Shown here: in pieces, positions 35,801 to 47,680 of the stretch
Numbering within the stretch: the stretch's first letter is position 1
Layout of the letters: every line of letters begins with the position of its first letter
Assembly: GCA_032622095.1 (NCBI GenBank)
Contig: CP136067.1
Span: forward strand, 80,130,705 to 80,194,704
Direction: 5' to 3'
From: Siphonodentalium dalli
Lineage: Eukaryota; Mollusca; Scaphopoda; Gadilida; Siphonodentaliidae
Length of the DNA stretch: 64,000 nt
The notes under the pieces: generated by a model
Databases searched by the model: none
What the model was told of the DNA's origin: nothing
What the model saw: only the letters and a program-made list of their open reading frames with translations
Translations under genes and position numbers: made by a program

Positions 35801-37497
35801 TGGTATGCCTTATGAGAATATTGACAATGGGTATTGTATATGAATATAGATTAACATTGGTATGCCTTATGATAATATTGACAATGGGTATTGTATATGA
35901 ATATAGATTAACATTGGTATGCCTTATGAGAGTATTGACAATGGGTAATATATATGAATATAGATTAACATTGGTATGCCTTATGAGAATATTGACAATG
36001 GGTAATATATATGAATATAGATTAACATTGGTATGCCTTATGAGAATATTGACAATGGGTATTGTATATGAATATAGATTAACATTGGTATGCCTTATGA
36101 TAATATTGACAATGGGTATTGTATATGAATATAGATTAACATTGGTATGCCTTATGAGAGTATTGACAATGGGTAATATATATGAATATAGATTAACATT
36201 GGTATGCCTTATGAGAATATTGACAATGGGTAATATATATGAATATAGATTAACATTGGTATGCCTTATGAGAATATTGACAATGGGTAATATATATGAA
36301 TATAGATTAACATTGGTATGCCTTATGAGAATATTGACAATGGGTATTATATATGAATATAGATTAACATTGGTATGCATTGTGAGAATATTGACAATGG
36401 GTATTGTATATGAATATAGATTAACATTGGTATGCCTTATGAGAATATTGACAATGGGTATTATATATGAATATAGATTAACATTGGTATGCCTTATGAG
36501 ATATTGCCAATGGGTATTGTATATGAAATTATGAATATAGATTAATATTGGTATGCCTTATGAGAATATTGACAATGGGTATTATATATGAATATAGATT
36601 AACATTGGTATGCCTTATGAGAATATTGACAATGGGTAATATATATGAATATAGATTAACATTGGTATGCCTTATGAGAATATTGACAATGGGTAATATA
36701 TATGAATATAGATTAACATTGGTATGCCTTATGAGAATATTGCCAATGGGTATTGTATATGAAATTATGAATATAGATTAATATTGGTATGCCTTATGAG
36801 AATATTGACAATGGGTATTATATATGAATATAGATTAACATTGGTATGCCTTATGAGATATTGCCAATGGGTATTGTATATGAAATTATGAATATAGATT
36901 AATATTGGTATGCCTTATGAGAATATTGACAATGGGTATTATATATGAATATAGATTAACATTGGTATGCCTTATGAGAATATTGACAATGGGTAATATA
37001 TATGAATATAGATTAACATTGGTATGCCTTATGAGAATATTGACAATGAGTATTGTATATGAAATTATGAATATAGATTAATATTGGTATGCCTTATGAG
37101 AATATTGACAATGGGTATTATATATGAATATAGATTAACATTGGTATGCCTTATGAGAATATTGACAATGGGTATTATATATGAATATAGATTAACATTG
37201 GTATGCCTTATGAGAATATTGACGATGGGTTTTGTATATGAATATAGATTAACATTGGTATGCCTTATGAGAATATTGACAATGGGTGTTGTGTATGAAT
37301 ATAGATTAACATTGGTATGCCTTATGAAAATATTGACAATGGGTATTGTAAAAGAATATAGATTAACATTGGTATGCCTTATGAGAATATTGACAATGGG
37401 TACTGTATAGGAATATAGATTAACATTGGTATGCCTTATGAGAATATTGACAATGGGTATTGTATATGAATATAGATTAACATTGATTTGCCTTATA
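29852..37497 (+). repeat. 57-bp minisatellite array, main block (7.6 kb)
   Basis: About 130 tandem units whose consensus begins ATGAGAATATTGACAATGGG and ends AACATTGGTATGCCTT. A longer variant unit of about 64 bases (ATGAGATATTG(C/T)CAATGGG ... TATGAAATTATGAAT) recurs every few units, making a 235-bp higher-order repeat (three of 57 plus one of 64), clear at 31513/31748/31983 and 32965/33200/33435. A further duplication of about 1,509 bp relates 30588-31510 to 32097-32962. The 57-base length keeps one plus and one minus frame open, giving spurious ORFs of up to 263 codons. It ends at 37497. Confidence 0.95.
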
Positions 37498-37540
37498 TTT
37501 GACCTGGTGTTATATTGAAACCATAGATCAGCAATACGAA

Positions 37541-37592
37541 CATGGGCGACCAACTACTAAATAATATGCAACCAACTACTAAATAATATGCC
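37541..37592. repeat. Short direct duplication after the minisatellite
   Basis: ACCAACTACTAAATAATATG occurs twice in tandem with a 22-base period. I see nothing else between 37593 and 38070. Confidence 0.7.
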
Positions 37593-38075
37593 CGGTGAAA
37601 GCTAACATCATACACATCAACCAAGAAAAACACCAGCTGAACTTAACTTGTGCACATATGTGTTTGATAACTGTTTTTATTTTATCTTAAAATACCCCAA
37701 AAAAATACTAATGCAAATACTCCCTGTTGACAATACTCTATCTTTTATGCTATTTGGATCACTATTTAGGCACCTTAGTCTCATAAATAATTTTCGATTC
37801 AATTTACTTGTTTCCCGTTCGCCATTTTAACCCACCTTTTTATTGTCATTTTTAGCATGTTACCCATTTGCCATTTTACACTTTTTTTTTAGCTGTTATT
37901 TTTTAGCATGTTATCACCCCCAACTTACCAGTATCTTTCAAACAATTTTTTCGTTTTTGTGATTTATGTAATTATTTATGTCTTATATTTGCAATTGTAT
38001 TTATGTTTAACATGTCAAGCGTTTTAGAGAACTTCGGTGGATTTTACACTATACAAAACTGTTATTATTTACTAA

Positions 38076-38334
38076 TGTCGGGGTTTAGATACACCCCTGT
38101 ATATATCGGACGGTCAACTTTGGTGACGACTGTGGCTGAGTGAATAACAGACAATGCATGTGATAACGCACGCGCTATTGTATGCGCGTGAGTGAACATT
38201 GAATGTCACTATGTGCGCTTGTGACATTGGTGTCAGTTTGTGATTATGTAGTTCAGAGTAAATGTGTGGTATATGCTGTACTTCGCTTGTCCTACTTCTT
38301 CGATCTTCCCGATACTTATTCCTACTTCCCGACA
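38076..38334 (+). repeat. 5' LTR
   Basis: 259 bases from TGTCGGGG to CCCGACA, paired with 39452-39710. It contains CGCACGCGCTATTG and no obvious TATA box. Differences from the 3' copy are scattered substitutions. Confidence 0.88.
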
Positions 38335-38364
38335 TTTGGTCCCTCAAACCGGATCCAATTCAAC

Positions 38365-39519
38365 ATGACTTCGACAATGGAAATCACAGAGTTTATGGCA
38401 TGGACAAATTTGTTCGATGATACGATAGAGTTAGTTGACCAGGCAGACATTCTTATGGACTTTCGATCACTTGAGTACGCAAAGGAACTCGCAACTGTCC
38501 AAGAGATGATCAGAACGAATGTTAAAACCCTCGGTCGATCGTCATGGGATCTAATCAAACAGATAGATAATGATGATGTTTATCTCAGAGAAGCGGATTT
38601 GATAGAGGATGCTATGCACGGCGTGAGAGACAGACTTCAAATGATTGGACAGTATCTTGATGGACATCTAGATATCAGAGAAACGTGTGTAACAAAACTG
38701 ATCCGGTATTTCCCGACTAGCGAAGCAGTTTCTCAAATGTGTTCTGTCTCAGCTTCGCACTACAACACAATTTCAACTGACCTTCCAGTGGATATTGGTC
38801 TCAAACCAGTTGATACAGAGACATTGCCAATTCCATGTGCTTCGACCATTCCTGAACTTCTAGCCTCTTCGGATATGATGGTTTCACTCTCAGTGGTTGC
38901 TGCACAAACTCCCGCCAGCCCGATATCTTGTCACACATATTCTCAGGCGGACCCTCATGTATCTGAAGCAGGCCGTTCGATATCAGTAGATGACCAACCA
39001 GCTCCACCCATGTATGCCCAGATGACACATTGTATATTGATGGCAGCTTCTACATGTATTCCCCTCGTCAGAGAGAACTCGACCGATCTTGATACTCAGA
39101 ATGCATCTGAACCACACGAGAGCGATACTTGTGAATATGTGATTGATGTGCTACATGGTTCACAGACACTGGACAGTATCCAGTCTCCTGGATATTCGAA
39201 CTCGATGGTTGAATCGCGTGACATATTTGCATATATTGCTTTAGGTCTTCCAGACGTGAGTTCTGTATTTGAGTGTGAACTACAGCATATACCGTGCATT
39301 CCTGGTCTCAGATCCTTGGTAATGATGACAAAGTTATCTTTTGGACCTACATTCAAGAAGTGCACAGCGTGTTTAACTTTGAATGGACATTTCAACGCAA
39401 AACTGACCTCTTCTCTGTTTCCGAATTTGGAAATTCGGTGCCCCTGGAGGATGTCGGGGATTAGATACGCCCCTGTATATATCGGACGGTCAACTGTGGT
39501 GACGACTGTGGCTGAGTGA
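38365..39519 (+). CDS. Intact 384-aa ORF of the short LTR element (gag-like?)
   Basis: The ATG at 38365 is the first in the internal region; the open frame itself extends back into the 5' LTR (38203). The protein starts MTSTMEITEFMAWTNLFDD, continues with a helical charged region (YAKELATVQEMIRTNVKTLG), and becomes Ser/Thr/Pro-rich in the middle. A Cys-containing tail (KKCTACLTLNGHF) precedes a run into the 3' LTR, where it stops. There is no CCHC knuckle of classic spacing and no DTG/DSG protease site. Position suggests a Gag-like structural protein of a non-autonomous element, but I do not recognise it. The absence of stops over 1.15 kb suggests recent selection or youth. Confidence 0.55.
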   Translation: MTSTMEITEFMAWTNLFDDTIELVDQADILMDFRSLEYAKELATVQEMIRTNVKTLGRSSWDLIKQIDNDDVYLREADLIEDAMHGVRDRLQMIGQYLDGHLDIRETCVTKLIRYFPTSEAVSQMCSVSASHYNTISTDLPVDIGLKPVDTETLPIPCASTIPELLASSDMMVSLSVVAAQTPASPISCHTYSQADPHVSEAGRSISVDDQPAPPMYAQMTHCILMAASTCIPLVRENSTDLDTQNASEPHESDTCEYVIDVLHGSQTLDSIQSPGYSNSMVESRDIFAYIALGLPDVSSVFECELQHIPCIPGLRSLVMMTKLSFGPTFKKCTACLTLNGHFNAKLTSSLFPNLEIRCPWRMSGIRYAPVYIGRSTVVTTVAE

Positions 39520-39710
39520 ATAACAGACAATGCCTGTGATAACGCACGCGCTATTGTATGCTCGTGAGTGAACTTTGAATGTGACTATGTGCGCTTGTGA
39601 CATTGGTGTCAGATTGTGATTATGTAGTTCAGAGTAAAGGTGTGTTATATGCTGTACTTCGCTTGTCCGACTTCTTCGATCTTCCAGATATTTATTCGTA
39701 CTTCCCGACA
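39452..39710 (+). repeat. 3' LTR
   Basis: 259 bases beginning TGTCGGGGATTAG and ending TTCCCGACA, followed by the target duplicate ACTAA. The ORF of the internal region ends 68 bases inside it. Confidence 0.88.
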
Positions 39711-40004
39711 ACTAAATAGTTAGTAAACAAATGTACTAGTAAGGGTTTTTAGAGGGATCTGGTAATATTGTGAGAGGTGATTACTGACTTTAGGCTTAAC
39801 CTTTTTTGGCCCACTGACATCATAAATACTCGAAGATGCTAAGGTATTAAAGTGCTCTTCTGAACTGTTTTTCAGGGATATATTTCAAAGTTATTCAGTA
39901 AGTGATTAATCACAGTAATTTTCATGAATATAATGCTGATATGGTTCTTGAGTTCTAAGTGTAACATAAGCATAAGACATCTATCATGCACATAATGATG
40001 TTAA

Positions 40005-40263
40005 CTGTGCATGACAGGAGCTGGGCTGGTGCAGCATTTAGGGTGGTTCTGTGCCAGTGCATTCTCTTATAAATGCGAGTCTCCCATATTGAGCCTTGTA
40101 TATATAAGAGAATCTGCTGGCTTACAAGATCAAGGTAAATATTGTTTGGCCAATGTATTCTCTTATATATGTGAGGTTCCATATGGGAGTCTTGCATATA
40201 TAAGAGAATGCATTGGCACAGGGTTTTTGGCAAAATTTCAGAAAGCTCCAGTCATGGAAGGGT
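40005..40263. mobile_element. Family B MITE copy, 50 bases before exon j
   Basis: It follows TTAA (40001-40004) with CTGTGCATGACAGGAGCTGG and ends near GCTCCAGTCATGGAAGGG. The interior repeats TCTTATATATG / CATATATAAGAG in both orientations, as in the other copies. It lies directly upstream of the pyrimidine tract of exon j. Confidence 0.65.
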
Positions 40264-40312
40264 TAGCATGTCAACTGAAGTTTTATTGAGTATTATTTAA
40301 TTTTTTTTGCAG

Positions 40313-40438
40313 ATGGTAGAAGGTAAGATGAAGCAGCTTCTGAATACTCCATACAGCATACCGATACCACCTCCAGATAAGATGCTCAATAACGTACCAT
40401 GGCTCAGAAATAGTCCACGATTGATTGCTTATGTCAAG
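40313..40438 (+). CDS. SLC9C1: SLC9C1 exon j: segment entering the CNBD
   Basis: The acceptor AATTTTTTTTGCAG precedes 40313 and the donor GTCAAG|GTAACA follows 40438. Phase is 0 in, 0 out, 42 codons. It encodes MVEGKMKQLLNTPYSIPIPP, then DKMLNNVPWLRNSPRLIAYV. The VPWL motif followed by a short helix is typical of sNHE just before the cyclic-nucleotide-binding domain. The leading ATG is an internal Met, not a start. Confidence 0.88.
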
Positions 40439-40629
40439 GTAACAATATTATGTAAAAACAGACATGAATTTTTTTACCTCCAGTTTATATAGTTATGTAG
40501 TTTGGGAGGAGGGATATAAAAATAAAGCTATGCGTAATATTTCCGGCCTAAACTGTGCTTTCTTATAATTTGCCATGAATTTTCATGCAAAATTTTTGTC
40601 CTTTCAACCCTTGTTAGGACTAAACAAAA

Positions 40630-41090
40630 ATCCGTTTTCGGCAGTTTTTTTCTCGACCATTTTTGGACGCCCACCCCCCCCTTTTAACACTAAAACAGAG
40701 ATTTGCGGGGGAAAATTAACTGTAAACAGCTATATATGAATTTCTGTGCATACTATTTGTCATGGATGTTAACATTGACATGTAAATAGGTACGAGTCAT
40801 TTTGGGGTCATTCGGCCAAAAACATGGCTGCCAGTGGCCATCTTGGATTTCAAAATTCAATCCATTACCATGAGCTACAGGCTATACTGTTTGTCTGATC
40901 ATCATGAAATTTTTAATTTATGTTAATATTCACACTCTAAGGTGTTTTAATCCAAACTCATTGCAAAAACAGTCAAAAAGACTTGCAGGAACAAAACATT
41001 TTAGTTGCGGAAAAAATTGTTTGTTGGTCCCATCGACCATCCACCCACCCCGGCATACGTGCCCGGAAAAAATCCCCCCCCTGCATGAAA
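40630..41090. repeat. Second copy of the 10865-11414 repeat
   Basis: TTTAACACTAAAACAGAGAT, CTGTAAACAGCTATATATGA, GTTGCGGAAAAAATTGTTTG and the C-rich right edge match the hAT-like MITE at 10865-11414, with indels. The internal CATGGCTGCCAGTGGCCATC again overlaps the 4750-5612 family. No clean termini, so this is a fragment. Confidence 0.6.
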
Positions 41091-41699
41091 TGGTGAATTC
41101 TGCTATCTCCTTCCAAGGCATAGAGTGTTCGTAAAACATATTAAGTATATTTAATAACATAATTTGATCCTTGAACTGGGCAGGCACCTGACAAAAGCAA
41201 AAATTTGTGTAGATTGAGACTCCAGATAACCACAAGCTTTAAATTTGGGTTAGGAGGAAGAGATTTTTTACATATTCTCCCACATCTTGCATGGTAAAAC
41301 CTTTCCAAATCAGACTTTTTTATAAACCAAAAGCCTCTACAAACCTACTAAGTGAAGAGCTTAGCGTATAGTAAAGAATCGGCAAATTGTGACATATTGA
41401 AAAACTGCGACAAGATTGCCATGAAGTTGCTCTTTAAATTTGTTTTTATGATTACTGGGTATCTATATAAAGAGGATCGATCTCTAATGAGTCGCAATTC
41501 TAAACAAAATTTAGTGAACGAGGTTAATAAATTCCATATAGAATTACGACAAATTTGAGATCCTTTTTATCACGTAATAACATTTTAACGTAATCACATT
41601 TTAAACAATCTTGAAATGGCTGGAGTTAAAACAAATTAATAATGATTTCCTTATCACATATTGACATAATTGTTTAACCACCCTTAGGCCACATTAACT

Positions 41700-41860
41700 T
41701 AATTATATGTTTCTCAGGCACTTTTATTTTCAAAACAAGGGGGGAGGCAGGTATTTATTTTTATTATTTTAGACCAAAATTTACCGGGAGGCAGGTTTTT
41801 ATGTCTTAATATTTATGGGGAAAATTTTGCGGGAGGCAGGTTTTTATACGTGACTTTCTA
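41700..41860. repeat. GGGAGGCAGG(T)TTTTAT triplicated motif
   Basis: GGGAGGCAGGTATTTATTTT, GGGAGGCAGGTTTTTATGTC and GGGAGGCAGGTTTTTATACG recur at about 41742, 41795 and 41831. A similar GGGAGGGAGGGTTTTATTTT is found at 28168. Function unknown. Confidence 0.5.
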
Positions 41861-41977
41861 CAACAAATTTTATATTGGGAGGTGCGCTACGAGATGCCTA
41901 TTCAAGATTCAAGATGCCAAAAATGTGTCTCCCTTGTGTCTCCCTTCATAGGTGGATGAAAAAATTTATATATAATA

Positions 41978-42112
41978 TACTACATGCAGTACATGTATGG
42001 CAAATTGATATTAATAACATTGACTGAACTGAATTATTTAAGTGATATTTAAAATATTCAATTCAGGCAATGTTATTAATATCAATTTGCCCTACATGTA
42101 CTGCATGTAGTA
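41978..42112. repeat. Inverted repeat, 135 bp, with nearly exact arms
   Basis: TACTACATGCAGTACATGTA and GGCAAATTGATATTAATAAC on the left are reverse-complemented on the right, with one or two mismatches and a 20-30 base AT-rich loop. Probably a MITE. TA occurs at both edges. Confidence 0.7.
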
Positions 42113-42589
42113 GAATTTAAAACTAGTTTTTAATATACAGCATGGAGATATATTCAACATCATATTGAACTTCCTGTAGGAACGAGAAGAACTTGTACTA
42201 GTTGTAGTTTACAAACTTTCATATTTGCAGATTGAAAACCCTTGAATTTTGGGGGTAAATTAAAATATGACTGGCTATTTTGATTTAAATTTTAATGTAA
42301 AATAAAAAGTGAATGGAAGGTGCAGGTAATCCATCTGTACCACTGTGCTATTGGTTTTTCGTTTATTTATTTGGAAGAAGCATTCAGCTCCATCGATACA
42401 CGATCGAACTCCCTCTTTCGAGTCTTTCGTTTGAAAACACTGACATTTACGCCAAATTACGGAACTCTCATCACATTCACAATGAACGGAATTATCATTC
42501 ATAAAATAGTGTTGTGTCGGAAGTGTCTATGTTGATTATCGTCCATGGTATCAATACATGTCCATTTTCAATCACGCAAATATTTAGCA

Positions 42590-42850
42590 GCACCAATTTT
42601 TGTACCTAGCTTGCCTGTCCTAAATTTTACTGGAAAATTGCTAATTTGATTCTATTTGTCGTTATATACATATTTATCACCCCATTTATTATTCATTTTT
42701 ATAAAAATAACATAAAAGAAGCCGAAGATGACATGTTTAAAATGTTCGAAGCATGAATTTGGCAATAAGTTATCAGAGTATGTTATACTTGTGATGGTTA
42801 CGTTACACACACGGTGTTCCCCTAGCGTATTGCGATAGTAGCTAACCCAT
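42590..42850. repeat. Half-copy of the 52809-53114 MITE, opposite orientation
   Basis: TAATTTGATTCTATTTGTCG, GGTTACGTTACACAC and TTCCCCTAGCGTATTGCGAT correspond in reverse complement to 52809-53060. Only one inverted terminus (TTCCCCTAGCGTATTGCGAT, near 42819) is evident. Confidence 0.55.
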
Positions 42851-43032
42851 GTTTTTGAGGTGGTGCGTTCGATGTGTGTTCGGAGTAGTTGGAAGTAGAG
42901 TTATCCCTCTTACCTAATGACCGACTTACTGCAGTTACACACATGATATAAACGGAACACGCAGTGCACTTTTATAGCAGGCGGCGGCCACTTTATATAC
43001 TTTTTATTTTCGTTGTCGAATAAAAATCATTT

Positions 43033-43440
43033 TGAAGGTCAAGGTTAGGTCATGGTCACGATTTGACCTGTCCAAAACACTCCCCGGACAAAAGTATCCC
43101 TAGGTATAAAATTTCGTCGAAATCCGTCCGTTTTACCCGATTTGACCTTCAATTGACAATTTTGAAGGACAAGGTCAGGTCGGGGTCACGATTTGACCGT
43201 CGAAAACACTCCCCAGACAAAAGTAACCCTAGTTATCAAATTTCTTCGAAATCCGTCCGTTTTACACGATTTGACCTTGAATTGACCATTTTGAAGGTCA
43301 AGTCCGGGTCATGATTTGACCCATCCAAAACACTCCCCGGACAAAAGTATCCCTAGGTATCAAATTTCGTTGAAATCCGTCAGGCAGTTTTCCCGGCCAT
43401 TGCTAATAAACAGACAGACAGACAAACAGACAGAAGTCCC
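43033..43440. repeat. Three tandem units of about 126 bases ending in (CAGA)n
   Basis: The phrase AAAACACTCCCC(G/A)GACAAAAGTA recurs at 43075, 43203 and 43327, each followed by CGAAATCCGTCCGTTTTAC or a close variant. The block ends with CAGACAGACAGACAAACAGA. It resembles the 3' tail of a dispersed element rather than a gene. I see nothing else in 43441-44050. Confidence 0.7.
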
Positions 43441-44049
43441 AAAATATATATTAGATTAACATAATAATAACATTGATTGATATCATTGCGCTAAGCTCTT
43501 AGGTTACTACACGTGCTGATAATACATGTGTGTCGATCTTGCTTAACAAATATGAGGCTGGGTTTAGGGGCTAATTATGTGATAAATTCTTATTGTTAGT
43601 TTTGGATAAATAGTGTTATTGTTGTGTAGTTTAGTAAAGTTGCATCAATTGATAATGGGGGGTATTTGCTTTTTGATTACTCTTGGTAATGGCAACATCA
43701 TGTTTTGTGGAGGGCAATATTCTTTAAACAAACACCTCTCGATACCAAACAAAAATGTGAGTCCAGAAGGTGTTCGATTTTGAGAGGTTTTAGTACTGTC
43801 TTTGTGTAGTATGAGTAACAAAGGAGAGTAGGTGGTCAACTTTTCTTTCATGATTCCTATCATATCGTAAAACATTTGGTATTTCGATTCAGTATTAAAT
43901 ATGAAATCGATAGCTGACTTATATGCGCACTTGTCATGACATGATAGTTTGTTATTGTTGCTCGAAAAAAAAATTAGGGAGACTATAGAAATGAATGGTG
44001 TCCATCCGTCTGTCTGCGTGTCCATCTGTCCGAAATGTTTGTTGTCTGG

Positions 44050-47000
44050 ATAAAGTACCATCACCTTGTAATGCTGATGTACCATCATGTAATGCTAAAG
44101 TACCATCATGTAATGCTAAAGTACCATCATGTCATAATAAAGTACCATCATGTCATGATAAAGTACCATCATGTAATGCTAAAGTACCATCATGTCATGA
44201 TAAAGTACCATCATGTAATGCTAAAGTACCATCATGTCATAATAAAGTACCATCATGTCATAATAAAGTACCATCATGTCATGATAAAGTACCATCATGT
44301 CATGATAAAGTACCATCATGTCATAATAAAGTATCATCATGTCATGATAAAGTACCATCATGTAATGCTAAAGTACCATCATGTAATGATAAAGTACCAT
44401 CATGTCATAATAAAGTACCATCATGTCATAATAAAGTACCATCATGTCATGATAAAGTACCATCATGTCATGATAAAGTACCATCATGTAATGCTAAAGT
44501 ACCATCATGTCATAATAAAGTACGGTCATGTCATGATAAAGTACCATCATGTAATGATACAGTACCGTCATGTCATAATAAAGTACCATCATGTAATGCT
44601 AAAGTACCATCATGTAATGATAAAGTATCATCATGTCATGATAAAGTACCATCATGTCATGATAAAGTACCATCATGTAATGCTAAAGTACCATCATGTA
44701 ATGATAAAGTATCATCATGTCATGATAAAGTACCATCATGTCATGATAAAGTATCATCATGTCATGATAAAGTACCATCATGTAATGATAAAGTATCATC
44801 ATGTCATGATAAAGTACCATCGTGTATTGATAAAGTACCATCATGTCATGATAAAGTACCATCATGTAATGCTAAAGTACCATCATGTCATAATAAAGTA
44901 CCATCATGTCATGATAAAGTACCATCATGTAATGATACAGTACCATCATGTCATAATAAAGTATCATCATGTCATAATAAAGTACCATCATGTCATGATA
45001 AAGTACCATCATGTAATGCTAAAGTACCATCATGTAATGATAAAGTATCATCATGTCATGATAAAGTACCATCATGTCATGATAAAGTATCATCATGTCA
45101 TGATAAAGTACCATCATGTAATGATAAAGTATCATCATGTCATGATAAAGTACCATCGTGTATTGATAAAGTACCATCATGTCATGATAAAGTACCATCA
45201 TGTAATGCTAAAGTACCATCATGTCATAATAAAGTACCACCATGTCATGATAAAGTACCATCATGTCATGATAAAGTACCATCATGTAATGCTAAAGTAC
45301 CATCATGTCATAATAAAGTACCATCATGTCATGATAAAGTACCATCATGTAATGATACAGTACCATCATGTCATAATAAAGTACCATTATGTCATGATAA
45401 AGTACCATCATGTAATGATAAAGTATCATCATGTCATGATAAAGTACCATCATGTCATGATAAAGTATCATCATGTCATGATAAAGTATCATCATGTCAT
45501 AATAAAGTACCATCATGTCATGAGAAAGTACCATCATGTCATGATAAAGTACCATCATGTCATGATAAAGTACCATCATGTCATGATAAAGTACCATCAT
45601 ATAATGCTAAAGTACCATCATGTCATAATAAAGTACCATCATGTCATGATAAAGTACCATCATGTCATGATAAAGTATCATCATGTCATGATAAAGTACC
45701 ATCATGTAATGATAAAGTACCATCATGTCATAATAAAGTACCATCATGTCATGATAAAGTACCATCATGTCATAATAAAGTACCATCATGTCATGATAAA
45801 GTACCATCATGTAATGATAAAGTATCATCATGACATGATAAAGTATCATCATGACATAATAAAGTACCATCATGTCATAGTAAAGTACCATCATGTCATG
45901 ATAAAGTACCATCATGTAATGCTAAAGTACCATCACGTCATGATAAAGTACCATCATGTAATGATAAAGTATCATCATGTCATGATAAAGTACCATCATG
46001 TCATGATAAAGTATCATCATGTCATGATAAAGTACCATCATGTAATGATAAAGTACCATCATGTCATGATAAAGTACCATCATGTAATGATAAAGTACCA
46101 TCATGTCATGATAAAGTACCATCATGTAATGCTAAAGTACCATCATGTCATGATAAAGTACCATCATGTAATGATAAAGTATCATCATGTCATGATAAAG
46201 TACCATCATGTCATGATAAAGTATCATCATGTCATGATAAAGTACCATCATGTAATGATAAAGTACCATCATGTCATGATAAAGTACCATCATGTAATGA
46301 TAAAGTACCATCATGTCATGATAAAGTACCATCATGTAATGATAAAGTACCATCATGTCATGATAAAGTACCATCATGTAATGATAAAGTACCATCATGT
46401 CATGATAAAGTATCATGTCATGATAAAGTATCGTCATGTCATGATAAAGTATCGTCATGATAAAGTACCATCATGTCATAATAAAGTACCATCATGTCAT
46501 GATAAAGTACCATCATGTAATGATAAAGTACCATCATGTCATGATAAAGTACCATCATGTAATGATAAAGTATCATCATGTCATGATAAAGTACCATCAT
46601 GTAATGATAAAGTACCATCATGTAATGATAAAGTATCATCATGTCATGATAAAGTATCATCATGTCATGATCAAGTATCATCATGTCATAATAAAGTACC
46701 ATCATGTCATGATAAAGTACCATCATGTAATGATAAAGTATCATCATGTCATGATAAAGTATCATCATGTCATAATAAAGTATCATCATGTCATAATAAA
46801 GTACCATCATGTCATGATAAAGTACCATCATGTCATGATAAAGTACCATCATGTAATGCTAAAGTACCATCATGTAATGCTAAAGTACCATCATGTCATG
46901 ATAAAGTACCATCATGTCATGATAAAGTATCATCATGTCATGATAAAGTACCATCATGTAATGATAAAGTATCATCATGTCATGATAAAGTACCATCATG

Positions 47001-47680
47001 TAATGATAAAGTACCATCATGTCATGATAAAGTATCATCATGTCATGATAAAGTACCATCATATAATGATAAAGTACCATCATGTCATGATAAAGTATCA
47101 TCATATAATGATAAAGTACCATCATGTCATGATAAAGTACCATCATGTCATGATAAAGTATCATCATATAATGATAAAGTACCATCATGTCATGATAAAG
47201 TACCATCATGTCATGATAAAGTATCATCATATAATGATAAAGTACCATCATGTCATGATAAAGTACCATCATGTCATAATAAAGTACCATCATGTCATGA
47301 TAAAGTACCATCATGTCATGATAAAGTACCATCATGTAATGCTAAAGTACCATCATGTAATGCTAAAGTACCATCATGTCATGATAAAGTACCATCATGT
47401 CATGATAAAGTATCATCATGTCATGATAAAGTACCATCATGTAATGATAAAGTATCATCATGTCATGATAAAGTACCATCATGTAATGATAAAGTACCAT
47501 CATGTCATGATAAAGTATCATCATGTCATGATAAAGTACCATCATATAATGATAAAGTACCATCATGTCATGATAAAGTATCATCATATAATGATAAAGT
47601 ACCATCATGTCATGATAAAGTACCATCATGTCATGATAAAGTATCATCATATAATGATAAAGTACCATCACATCATGATT
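44050..47680 (+). repeat. 21-bp satellite array (3.6 kb, about 170 units)
   Basis: The consensus unit is ATGATAAAGTACCATCATGTC (given here with one base over the usual quoting length as the unit itself). Variants alter mainly TCATGATAAAG / TAATGCTAAAG / TCATAATAAAG and ACC/ATC. Higher-order periods of 16 units (336 bp; 44683 against 45019) and 23 units (483 bp; 46850 against 47333) are visible. Small deletions near 46410-46455 shift the frame of the array. Two plus-strand frames and one minus-strand frame lack stops, so ORFs of 612, 1220 and 429 codons appear; none is likely a gene. Confidence 0.95.

Larger units (their letters stand above)
38076..39710 (+). mobile_element. Short LTR retrotransposon, no reverse transcriptase (1.6 kb)
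   Basis: Two 259-base direct repeats (38076-38334, 39452-39710) begin TGTCGGGG and end TTCCCGACA, so they carry the TG...CA inverted termini of LTRs. The 5-base target ACTAA flanks both sides (38071-38075, 39711-39715). TGGTCCCTCAAACC two bases after the 5' LTR is a candidate primer-binding site; the purine stretch before the 3' LTR (GGAGGA) is weak. The 1,117-base interior holds one long ORF and has no room for protease, reverse transcriptase or integrase. The LTRs differ at only a handful of sites, so insertion is fairly recent. Confidence 0.88.

Noticed and set aside
28030-37497. Possible CRISPR array because of regular repeats
   Set aside because: Units are contiguous, with no unique spacers, and the genome is animal.
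29802-37553. Many ORFs of 73-263 codons with repeats such as RILTMGIVYEYRLTLVCL and the minus-strand HTNVNLYSY
   Set aside because: They are translations of the 57-bp minisatellite; both strands are open at once and the frames end at the 64-base variant units.
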